DNA from: Owenia fusiformis
Lineage: Eukaryota > Annelida > Polychaeta > Sabellida > Oweniidae
NCBI GenBank assembly: GCA_903813345.2
Contig: CAIIXF020000002.1
Span: 29,506,926 to 29,570,925, forward strand
Direction of reading: 5' to 3'
DNA length: 64,000 nt
Shown: positions 61,901 through 64,000 of the stretch, piece by piece
Layout of the letters: every line of letters starts with the position of its first letter
How positions within the stretch are numbered: the first letter of the stretch is position 1
Notes under the pieces: model-generated
The model's input: the letters and a program-made list of their open reading frames with translations, nothing else
What the model was told of the DNA's origin: nothing
Database searches by the model: none
Position numbers and translations under genes: made by a program

Positions 61901-64000
61901 CATTCCTAAGGCCATTTTTTCTGTTGCTACGGAAATGGATGTTCAAGGTTTGTTGTTGGCTGTATTAAGATTACTCATTTTAGTTCAGAAGAAATAAAAA
62001 TTGTGAAAAAAGAATATTTAAATGCAAAATATATGAAATGCTGAGTTTGTAATAAGATAAATAATTCTGCCACAAGTGTAGACATGTCAGGAGCATTAAC
62101 CAGCAATTGTCAATGGGGTGTGATTTTTGAGGTCTGCATCAATGCTAGAAGCAAACTCCCAAAAAGGGGGTAATTGGTGTTTATTCAGAGAAATTTTTGA
62201 AAAGAGCATGTAATTGTTATCATAAACAATTTCAAATCATTCAAACTTGAATTACGATCGTTAACTCAGGTTAATCTTTTAGACCCATTCATTATCTTCA
62301 AGAAAAGTATATGTATAGTGATAATATTCCAGATGAACAAAATTGGTCAAAAATTGGAATATTTCACCCATGTTTTTGCTTTTGCAATTGTTTGGCAAAG
62401 GTAAAACCTAAGAGAATTTGGACTTTAGTAAAGGATTGGTATCGATATGGAGAACTGAATTCAAAAATGTTTTTCTCTTAAACCAATCATTGAAAATGTT
62501 ATGTAATGTTGACTGATTGACAACAACTTAATGCGAAAATTATTTAGAAATATTTTATTTTACTGTTTTTGTTAACATTTTTGTTTTTTTAGTGCAATTG
62601 TTTTTGCTCCTTTCTATCAATTCTTGAGAATGAAATAAAATGTCTTTCCGAACCTTGTTGGAACAAAATGGCATATACAACATATTTTTAGACCCCTCAA
62701 TATTATAGTTATACGTACAAAGGAATTTTGGGTTGTTTTTAAAAAAGTATTCAAAAAATTAAAACAAAATCCCCCAAAAAGATAAAAATCAAGATAAACC
62801 TTTTATTTCATTAACAAGATACTTTTTTAAAATCAACCAAAATTTCCTTTGTACAATTACAGCATTGAAAGACCTAAACATGTTGTGTTTATTTCGTTTT
62901 GTTCCAATGGGGTTCGGAAAGATGTTTCATTTCACTCTGGAAACATGATACCAAGAACAAAACAAGTGTTTGATGTGTTTTCTAAAACAATATAGATGAA
63001 AGTATATATATATTTTTCAAATTATATTGCTACCATTCAAAAGATGACCATTAAATTGACGATGTGTTAAATTTTTTTATGACTGGTTTAAGAGAAACGT
63101 GTGTTCAAAAAGTTCTCCATATCAATGCCGCTCCTTTGAAGATTCTAGCAAACTGGCAAAAATTGATTATCTAGATTGGACCAAAATTAAATCAAATTTG
63201 GCAAAATTTAAGCACATTTGACAGAGATTAGGCAAATTTGGAAAAGTTTTCACAAAACTCACCATAAGGTGGCACCAAAATCTGGCTACGCCACTGAACA
63301 TCTAACATAAAGAATTGAAATATTGAATGTCTATATCCACATGTTCAGAAATTTTAATGGCCTCCTAACTGGAGACCATTGCTTTTTTTCAGGTACACAT
63401 AGCTGAATCAATACATGCTCTATGTATTTCACTAAATATTCTAGCTATGGATTAAGTGACCTAAAAAAATTTATTTAAAAAGTTGGTCACTTAACTTTCT
63501 ATAATATATTTGCAGAAAATGATAACCCCTCAATTAAAAAACTAGGTACAATAATAAATTCTTTGCATTAAACTGAAAGATGTACACCAAATATGGCATC
63601 AGTTATGTGTACCTGAAAATAACATGTGACTCCAATTAGGTAGCCATTAACATTTCTAAACATATGGAGCTACCTTAAGCCTAAAACCCCATGAAGACAC
63701 ATTCTAAGATCTTGCACTGATGTGGGATGTGTGCTGCCATCTTTACATCTCAAGAAGTGAGAATGATAGGGGCACCATACTGCCATAGGCTTAATGCAAA
63801 TGTTCAATGTAAAATATCAATCTTTTTATACTTTAATTTTACTTTGATTGCAAATCTTGTAAATGAGAAAATATTTCTTATTCCAGTCACCAAGACAAGG
63901 TGCTGATACTGTTCTCTTCGCTGCTTTATCTCCATCCACACAACATACTGGTATCTGTTACTATGACAACTGTCAAAAAGTGCCATCTAGTGAGCAGTCG
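19926..64000 (+). CDS. DHRSX: DHRSX-like short-chain dehydrogenase/reductase, seven exons, 3' end outside the window
   Basis: Exons: 19926-20043, 22589-22696, 23752-23820, 38661-38762, 41189-41396, 61740-61947, 63887-64000 (still open). Every boundary is GT-AG with consistent phase; 309 residues are present, against about 330 in human DHRSX. The N-terminus has a hydrophobic anchor (about 14-28). Classical SDR motifs follow: TGGTSGIG cofactor loop (52-59), INNAG (130-134), INFLGHF (153-159), VSSSTH catalytic Ser region (184-189), YANSK (211-215, the Tyr-x3-Lys pair) and HPGVVDTEL. All catalytic residues are intact, so an NAD(P)-dependent oxidoreductase is expected; human DHRSX is implicated in dolichol synthesis (polyprenal/dolichal steps). 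Introns 3 (14.8 kb) and 5 (20.3 kb) contain other genes antisense. Confidence 0.93.
20044..22038 (+). repeat. DHRSX intron 1: composite repeat with direct and inverted copies
   Basis: Two direct copies of about 450 bp (about 20285-20770 and 21425-21870) share GTAATAAGACCAAAACTCGC and nearby blocks. Between them lies an inverted repeat, about 20780-20995 against 21085-21290, with words such as GTCTTACATCAGTATCATCA and TACAAGTCTTGATCGAAAA. Related single copies occur at 4200-4450 and 34845-35225. No gene is seen. Confidence 0.7.
22041..22237. mobile_element. 197-bp MITE, copy 1, TA target duplication
   Basis: Begins CACCCCCAAAACGCAATC and ends GAATTATATTGCCTGTG, flanked by TA on both sides. 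The interior is built from TTCGGTGCC / GGCACCGAAA words and is strongly self-complementary, with GC content far above its surroundings. A same-length copy lies inverted at 53639-53835. Confidence 0.9.
22921..23040. repeat. GTAACAAATGGCAGGT family copy
   Basis: Copy of the short inverted-repeat element also at 8271-8370 and 40932-41055, with CTGTAACAAATGGCAGGTGG near 23009. It lies just left of the next transposon, in DHRSX intron 2. Confidence 0.6.
23050..23551 (+). mobile_element. CAGGCCTG-family transposon, copy A (502 bp, target duplication GTTCCT)
   Basis: Ends CAGGCCTGTCAACTGTCCC and CAAGTTGACAGGCCTG, with GTTCCT on both sides. The left half repeats TGTCACGC words; the right half repeats an AAGGTGTTCAAAATTTGG-type unit about six times. 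No transposase. The CAGG start suggests hAT, while the constant 6-bp duplication would also suit superfamilies with 6-bp targets, so the superfamily is left open. Confidence 0.9.
23821..25289 (+). other. DHRSX intron 3, proximal repeats
   Basis: Bases 23930-24260 and 25190-25290 belong to a repeat also found at 39240-40130 (TTTTTCACCCTGACCCCCAGG; CTGATTTGTGCCTCAGAAAA). Bases about 24430-24945 form a foldback element with ends TTTTATTATGCACCTC and GAGGTGCATAATAAA. No genes. Confidence 0.6.
25290..25671 (+). mobile_element. CAGGCCTG-family transposon, copy B (382 bp, target duplication ATGATT/ATGGTT)
   Basis: A diverged, shortened copy, starting CTGCCTTGTCAACTCTCACG and ending AAGTTGACAGGCCTG. 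It interrupts the dispersed repeat whose uninterrupted paralogue at 40040-40080 has a single ATGGTT at the same point. Confidence 0.85.
26334..27448. mobile_element. 1115-bp relative of the CAGGCCTG family (target duplication TTAGTG)
   Basis: Ends CGGTACTGTCAACCCCC and ACTTGACAGCTCTG, flanked by TTAGTG on both sides (26328-26333 and 27449-27454). Both ends carry many GCGGGAC / CGCGGGA words in opposed orientation. The middle (26750-27300) is plain sequence with no transposase recognised. Matching CTGTCAA termini and the 6-bp target size tie it to the shorter copies. Confidence 0.8.
27740..30628 (+). repeat. 40-bp minisatellite, about 72 copies
   Basis: The unit contains TTGTAAGTTGTAGATTCATG followed by CAAAACATGTCTAGTACANC. 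Copies differ by scattered substitutions; a few carry 1-3 bp indels. Variant sub-blocks recur (for example GTTGATTAATGCAAA around 28800-29100). The array ends about 120 bp from the 3' end of the glycosyltransferase gene. All short reading frames inside it are artefacts. Confidence 0.97.
30750..32171 (-). CDS. Beta-1,3-galactosyltransferase-like type II membrane protein (GT31), single exon
   Basis: A 473-residue intronless gene from ATG at 32171. A short cytoplasmic tail is followed by a membrane anchor (13-35) and a long, polar, Asn/Asp/Lys-rich stem (36-190). The catalytic domain carries the GT31 signatures RKVIRETWG (224-232), the metal-binding DDD (309-311) in FVLKIDDDV, YCSGAAYLL (372-380) and EDYYITG (401-407, equivalent to the EDV(Y)xG motif). 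These indicate a Golgi enzyme that transfers galactose or GlcNAc in beta-1,3 linkage; the acceptor cannot be told. It lies antisense inside DHRSX intron 3. Single-exon structure is usual for B3GALT genes. It reads as functional. Confidence 0.93.
   Translation of the reverse strand: MSALKGWIPKGKYRLIVLLLMWIILFQIFIFGLIASNLTHSHAVNHSNKDVTLARGEMMSNDAKDKNDRKDNNSNWESTNINDEANDLKMQFGETRSKTKINDDTLKQILKILKRLKSEKVERYNSANDNNESTIQKHFASNTDIDEHQLRVDRMLRKVHAIWNGTDTYVANHRSLKVWDRAKIHDAVISPHDYTYLINEPNICKDDLFLLVYVYTAPSNAYQRKVIRETWGKVSLYSSLGVVIRVVFLLGKTHIETVQESITQESKIYHDIVQEDFIDAYENLSHKGIMGLKWVTKFCRNTKFVLKIDDDVLVNMFKLITQLKNMISSGESSEKIIRGNVWANGIMPVVREKGTTLYVSPEVYPNENYGEYCSGAAYLLTQPAVRAIYKKSLYVPYIHIEDYYITGRIATLAGVTRKKFDNTTQAYLLFDEYFLLMYQSDASDSLIFGLSSNIMYVPQAWQRILLRHSQGVY
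32172..32869. other. Upstream region of the glycosyltransferase gene
   Basis: AT-rich, with no clear promoter element recognised. It separates the start codon from the 43-bp minisatellite. Confidence 0.4.
32870..33372 (+). repeat. 43-bp minisatellite, about 11-12 copies
   Basis: The unit contains AACGCCAACAAAATGATAG followed by ACAATCATAGAATTACTTTA. Copies are almost identical, with a C/T variant before AACGCC. One copy near 33262 lacks about 18 bp. The array starts about 0.7 kb upstream of the glycosyltransferase start. Confidence 0.95.
33373..34844. other. DHRSX intron 3, AT-rich stretch
   Basis: Nothing recognised except a single CAGGGTGACCC-type transposon end (GGGTCACCCTGTA, near 34345). 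Confidence 0.4.
34845..35225. mobile_element. Foldback MITE related to the intron 1 repeat
   Basis: The left part (ACAGTAAAATTTGGAATGTT, CAAATGACTATATTACAACA) is inverted at the right (AACATTTAAAGTTTTACTGT). The interior CCTAACTTTTGTATATTTCAG is shared with bases about 22004-22025. Confidence 0.6.
35289..35503. mobile_element. 215-bp hAT-like MITE with ends CAGGCCCGTA / TACGGGCCTG
   Basis: Inverted ends CAGGCCCGTA and TACGGGCCTG; flanks GACAT and GATAT would be a 5-bp duplication with one change. It contains a poly-G run (35306-35323). A partial copy lies at 10819-10985. Confidence 0.65.
36230..36690. repeat. Foldback repeat with an (N)ATTTTTTC low-complexity centre
   Basis: TATCCTATACCAAGTAGGGTTTT (around 36385) is inverted by AAAACTCTACTTGGCATAGGATA (around 36660). 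The centre is a T-rich CAATTTTTT-type tract (36410-36550) like that at 16725-16900. GGAGATATGG words repeat nearby. Confidence 0.6.
37485..37828. mobile_element. 344-bp MITE with TTAA target duplication
   Basis: Flanked by TTAA (37481-37484, 37829-37832). The ends GGTGC.ATGGAAG and CTTCCATGGCACC extend as about 65-bp inverted arms containing AAATGACAAAACAAAAAGTG. TTAA targets are typical of piggyBac and Kolobok elements. No transposase. Confidence 0.85.
37909..38660 (+). repeat. 45-bp minisatellite, about 16 copies, running into the DHRSX exon 4 acceptor
   Basis: The unit contains AGTGTATTTGATGTTATTGC, ATTGCATTATTGAACC and ATACATTGT. Because 45 is a multiple of three, long spurious reading frames appear on both strands. 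The last, degenerate unit (GTATTTGATTTTTCTGCATT, then GTTTCAG) is the polypyrimidine tract and acceptor of DHRSX exon 4, which starts at 38661. Confidence 0.93.
38763..40540 (+). repeat. DHRSX intron 4: dispersed repeat with a 127-bp tandem block
   Basis: Bases 39240-40130 are the intact paralogue of the repeat at 23930-25780. Within it, bases about 39318-39825 hold about four tandem copies of a 127-bp unit containing TTGAGATATTTTTGAAGTAT. Bases about 39186-39240 match the start of the CCATCGAACGAAG family (GTTATCCCAACAAACAAAG). The rest is unremarkable. Confidence 0.7.
40547..40800 (+). repeat. 20-bp tandem repeat, about 12 copies
   Basis: Units of GTGCAAATTAAGTATTGATG with G/A variation and some short or irregular copies around 40580-40670. 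DHRSX intron 4. Confidence 0.9.
40932..41055. repeat. GTAACAAATGGCAGGT family copy
   Basis: Third full copy of the short repeat at 8271 and 22921: ATGTCACTACCACAAGTG at the left, GTAACAAATGACAGGTGG at the right. Confidence 0.6.
41397..42335 (+). other. DHRSX intron 5, first part
   Basis: No gene. A weak inverted relation exists between GACGTGAAATATGCCT near 41685 and GGCGTATTTCACGTAATAG near 41880, with GGCAAGGCTA-type words between, suggesting an old MITE at about 41665-41915. Confidence 0.4.
42338..44040. mobile_element. Large AAAATGGCGGCC palindromic element
   Basis: It starts ATCCCATCGAACGAAGTTCG with a CGTC-rich (GTCCGTCCGTACGTACG) tract. From 42638 to about 44033 it is a palindrome whose ends are CCAGAACAACGGCAACGCC and its inverse. 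Each arm is a chain of about 140-bp units (AATGGCCGCC, CTTCTACCAAAAGTGTC, GAACAAAATCGCTCCACTAC); the turn is near 43310. Pieces of the same family occur at 54085-54256, 57285-57590, 60590-60833 and 61323-61490. No transposase. Confidence 0.75.
44029..44424 (-). pseudogene. N-acetyltransferase 8-like fragment, truncated by the palindromic element
   Basis: An acceptor (TTACAG at 44430-44431) precedes ATG at 44424. The open frame gives about 130 residues: a short polar start with an IRLFDPKKD motif, two membrane segments (about 52-70 and 74-93) and a segment ending at DPAHPLWL. This order matches the N-terminus of NAT8-type N-acetyltransferases (R-[YF]..xD, hydrophobic hairpin, then an FWV-like start of the GNAT fold). 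The GNAT acetyl-CoA domain is missing: the frame runs straight into the palindromic transposon end at about 44033, and no continuation is seen beyond 42338. It could also be an exon of an unrecognised two-pass membrane protein. Confidence 0.45.
44432..45569. other. DHRSX intron 5, stretch without recognised features
   Basis: AT-rich sequence. An upstream exon of the NAT8-like gene could lie here but none is clear. Confidence 0.4.
45579..46509. mobile_element. 931-bp DNA transposon with 9-bp target duplication CTAGATTCT (Mutator-like)
   Basis: Ends GGGTTTTCGTAAAACACCG and the inverse of GGGTTTATGCAAAAGACCG, with CTAGATTCT on both sides (45570-45578, 46510-46518). CCGACCACCGACC / GGTCGGTGGTCGG blocks lie just inside both ends, and a third, inverted block at about 45640-45680. 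9-bp duplications and GGG-starting termini fit Mutator-like elements. No transposase. Confidence 0.8.
46834..48034. mobile_element. 1201-bp hAT-like element with ACGGGAGTTTTT arrays
   Basis: Ends CAGACTTGCCAACCT and AGGTTGGCAAGTCTG, flanked by TATAA (46829-46833, 48035-48039). The left 430 bp is an array of about 15 degenerate units of roughly 28 bp (ACGGGAGTTTTTACGGTAGA plus a TTTGAAAAA spacer). The right 280 bp is a second array (ACGGGAGATTTTACGGGAG). Direct subterminal repeats of this kind are the usual transposase-binding sites in hAT elements, though here unusually many. The centre (47290-47750) is unrelated sequence. Confidence 0.8.
48040..48800. other. DHRSX intron 5, stretch before the LINE
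   Basis: No gene recognised. A short direct repeat around ACAGT.CACTT.A.TACATC occurs near 48630-48700. Confidence 0.35.
48813..50984 (+). mobile_element. LINE with an intact 723-codon reverse transcriptase frame
   Basis: The frame includes the fingers and palm of a non-LTR RT: DIRKAFD (201-207, motif A), GVHQGGVLSMLFYQLYM (257-273, motif B) and SYADD (298-302, catalytic). The C-terminus has a CSMC...H....C knuckle (about 635-653). No endonuclease or ORF1 lies upstream, so the insertion is 5'-truncated near 48800, but the remaining frame has no stop. This suggests a fairly recent insertion. It differs from the LINE family at 1-1400. Orientation is sense to DHRSX. Clade not assigned. Confidence 0.93.
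50985..51840 (+). mobile_element. LINE 3' UTR with duplicated hairpin motifs
   Basis: TACCGACCTTGGGGAAGGTA occurs at 51091 and again at 51419. A GGCGTGCGTCTACGC.GTAG block followed by CTAGGCGTCGTCGTCAG occurs at about 51551 and 51681. The first of these can form a 9-bp stem (CTACGGCGT / ACGCCGTAG). The element ends in an A-rich (TACA)n-type tail near 51822-51840. Confidence 0.7.
51841..52640. other. DHRSX intron 5, stretch after the LINE
   Basis: No gene. Words like ACCATGGTTAGATG and ACCATAGTTCTATGGTAG hint at old copies of the neighbouring tandem repeat. Confidence 0.4.
52641..54085 (+). repeat. About 147-bp satellite-like tandem repeat, about 8 copies
   Basis: Units contain GTTTCTGCAACTGTAGAAAC (hairpin) and the near-perfect palindrome ATGGTAGATCTACCAT. 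Spacing between successive palindromes is about 143-149 bp. The copies at 53036-53332 and 53332-53627 are almost identical as a pair, a two-unit higher-order repeat. A 197-bp MITE sits in the seventh unit. Confidence 0.85.
53639..53835. mobile_element. 197-bp MITE, copy 2 (inverted relative to copy 1), TA target duplication
   Basis: Reverse-complement copy of 22041-22237 with exactly the same length. It is inserted at TA within a satellite unit: neighbouring units read TAGACCTACTGTAGGCATG without the insert. Confidence 0.92.
54703..58043 (-). CDS. cGAS/Mab21-like receptor (cGLR), reading frame interrupted by a transposon
   Basis: Two minus-strand blocks, 58043-57685 and 55957-54703, join in frame to 537 residues. 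Block 1 is a helical N-terminus (about 1-119). The junction leads into the nucleotidyltransferase motif GSSYEGTK...NEYD: Gly-Ser at 122-123, acidic pair E135/D137. The third acidic position is probably in TDIDLSFAVE (D284/D286). A SSYSYK stretch (about 369-374) begins the Mab21-type helical half; a CDNC pair lies near 311. The complete acidic set suggests an active enzyme making a nucleotide second messenger upon sensing a ligand, as known for cGLRs. The transposon (55968-57684) sits between the blocks; see findings for possible splicing. If not spliced, block 1 stops directly (AGG TAG) and block 2 could start at the ATG at 56001 inside the transposon end. The gene is antisense inside DHRSX intron 5. 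Confidence 0.75.
55968..57684. mobile_element. 1717-bp DNA transposon inside the cGLR gene (10-bp target duplication CTGACAATAC)
   Basis: The ends GTAGTTTAGAAAATACA and the inverse of GTAGTTTAGAAAATACA are followed by ATGCAT and GGGGCTCCCAGAGGGTA on both sides; the inverted termini are about 55 bp, with a 10-bp length difference. CTGACAATAC flanks both ends (55958-55967 and 57685-57694). The interior has no transposase; it carries a CAGGCCTG-family insertion (56770-57262) and pieces of the AAAATGGCGGCC family (57285-57590). A 9-10 bp duplication would fit Mutator-like elements, but the superfamily is not settled. Confidence 0.88.
56770..57262 (+). mobile_element. CAGGCCTG-family transposon, copy C (493 bp, target duplication CTGTAC)
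   Basis: Standard ends with CTGTAC on both sides. It is inserted inside the 1717-bp transposon, so it is younger than that insertion. It contains the ACGCGAGCGTAGCGAGCGCG patch typical of the long copies. Confidence 0.92.
58321..58440 (-). repeat. Partial duplicate of the cGLR 5' end
   Basis: Bases 58321-58430 repeat the cGLR start region (57990-58080): the start codon and first codons, then the same upstream TGGCAGCTTCACAAC-type flank with substitutions. Bases 59876-59960 repeat the next upstream part (58082-58165). The duplicate is split by the CAGGCCTG cluster. Confidence 0.7.
58530..59359 (+). mobile_element. CAGGCCTG-family transposon, copy D, host of a nested copy
   Basis: Comprises 58530-58631 plus 59021-59359. 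The left target copy CTTAGT is at 58524-58529; the right one is at 59870-59875, after the adjoining copy F. Copy E interrupts it with its own duplication. Confidence 0.88.
58632..59014 (-). mobile_element. CAGGCCTG-family transposon, copy E, nested (383 bp, target duplication ATACGC)
   Basis: Inverted copy inside copy D, with ATACGC at 58626-58631 and 59015-59020. It lacks the poly-C segment of the longer copies. Confidence 0.92.
59363..59866 (+). mobile_element. CAGGCCTG-family transposon, copy F (504 bp, target duplication CTGCTT)
   Basis: CTGCTT lies at 59357-59362 and 59867-59872. The left target copy overlaps the last three bases of copy D, so F inserted across the right border of D. 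It contains a poly-C run (59641-59660). Confidence 0.92.
60044..60552 (+). mobile_element. CAGGCCTG-family transposon, copy G (509 bp, target duplication CAATTG)
   Basis: CAATTG at 60038-60043 and 60553-60558. Contains the longest poly-C run of the window (about 60323-60347). Confidence 0.93.
60580..61490. mobile_element. Short copy of the AAAATGGCGGCC element, interrupted by copy H
   Basis: Starts ATTATCCCACCGAATGAATT with a CCGTCTGTCTG-type tract and ends CCATGGCTGTTCGATGGGAT then TTGCTACGC near 61470. Copy H interrupts it at CATTTG. Confidence 0.75.
60834..61322 (-). mobile_element. CAGGCCTG-family transposon, copy H (489 bp, target duplication CATTTG)
   Basis: CATTTG at 60828-60833 and 61323-61328. 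The uninterrupted paralogue in the large palindrome (about 43570-43590) reads GTTCACATTTGGTATGTGA, with one CATTTG. Confidence 0.93.
61948..63886 (+). other. DHRSX intron 6: foldback repeat and a hAT end
   Basis: Bases about 62418-63155 form a foldback element: AAGGATTGGTATCGATATGG near 62433 is inverted by CCATATCAATGCCGCTCCTT near 63118, turn near 62790. At 63282-63296 the sequence TGGCTACGCCACTG is a typical hAT terminus, without its partner. The rest is plain. Confidence 0.6.

Noticed and set aside
1-64000. tRNA, rRNA or viral genes
   Set aside because: No cloverleaf with a recognisable B box, no rRNA core and no viral capsid, protease or envelope motif was found by eye; a covariance-model scan could still find small RNAs.

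Overview
The window looks like nuclear DNA of an AT-rich invertebrate animal. Genes are split by GT-AG introns, host proteins match animal families, and most non-coding sequence is DNA transposons, foldback repeats, minisatellites and non-LTR retrotransposon remains. The phylum cannot be fixed from sequence alone; a marine lophotrochozoan or invertebrate deuterostome would fit.

Layout. 1-1400: 3' part of a frameshifted LINE. 1782-3236 (-): two-exon E2 conjugating enzyme, nearest to UBE2M/UBC12. It is head-to-head, 362 bp apart, with a complete ten-exon MAGT1/TUSC3 gene (3599-12298, +), the Ost3/Ost6 subunit of oligosaccharyltransferase. 12.3-19.9 kb: intergenic, mostly a 4.4-kb inverted repeat. 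19926-64000 (+): a DHRSX-type short-chain dehydrogenase/reductase, seven exons over at least 44 kb, cut by the window end.

Other genes lie antisense in DHRSX introns. Intron 3 holds an intact single-exon beta-1,3-galactosyltransferase-like gene (30750-32171), with a 40-bp minisatellite just past its 3' end and a 43-bp minisatellite about 0.7 kb upstream of its start. Intron 5 holds a truncated NAT8-like acetyltransferase (44029-44424), a 5'-truncated LINE with an open 723-codon RT reading frame (48813-50984), and a cGAS/Mab21-like receptor gene (54703-58043).

The most notable observation is in the cGAS-like gene. Its reading frame is interrupted by a 1717-bp DNA transposon (55968-57684) with about 55-bp inverted termini and a perfect 10-bp target duplication. 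The first bases of the terminus supply a GT donor and the second target copy ends in AG. Splicing at those sites would remove the transposon plus one target copy and rejoin the frame exactly, so it is a candidate intron made by transposon insertion. A second highlight is a non-autonomous transposon family (termini CAGGCCTGTCAACT) with 6-bp target duplications that can be read at every copy; three copies are nested in each other and two have paralogous empty sites in this window. A third is the DHRSX exon 4 acceptor, which lies inside the last degenerate unit of a 45-bp minisatellite.

There is no operon logic: the host genes are independent (protein modification, N-glycosylation, redox metabolism, glycan synthesis, innate sensing). 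All family names come from motif recognition, not database searches.
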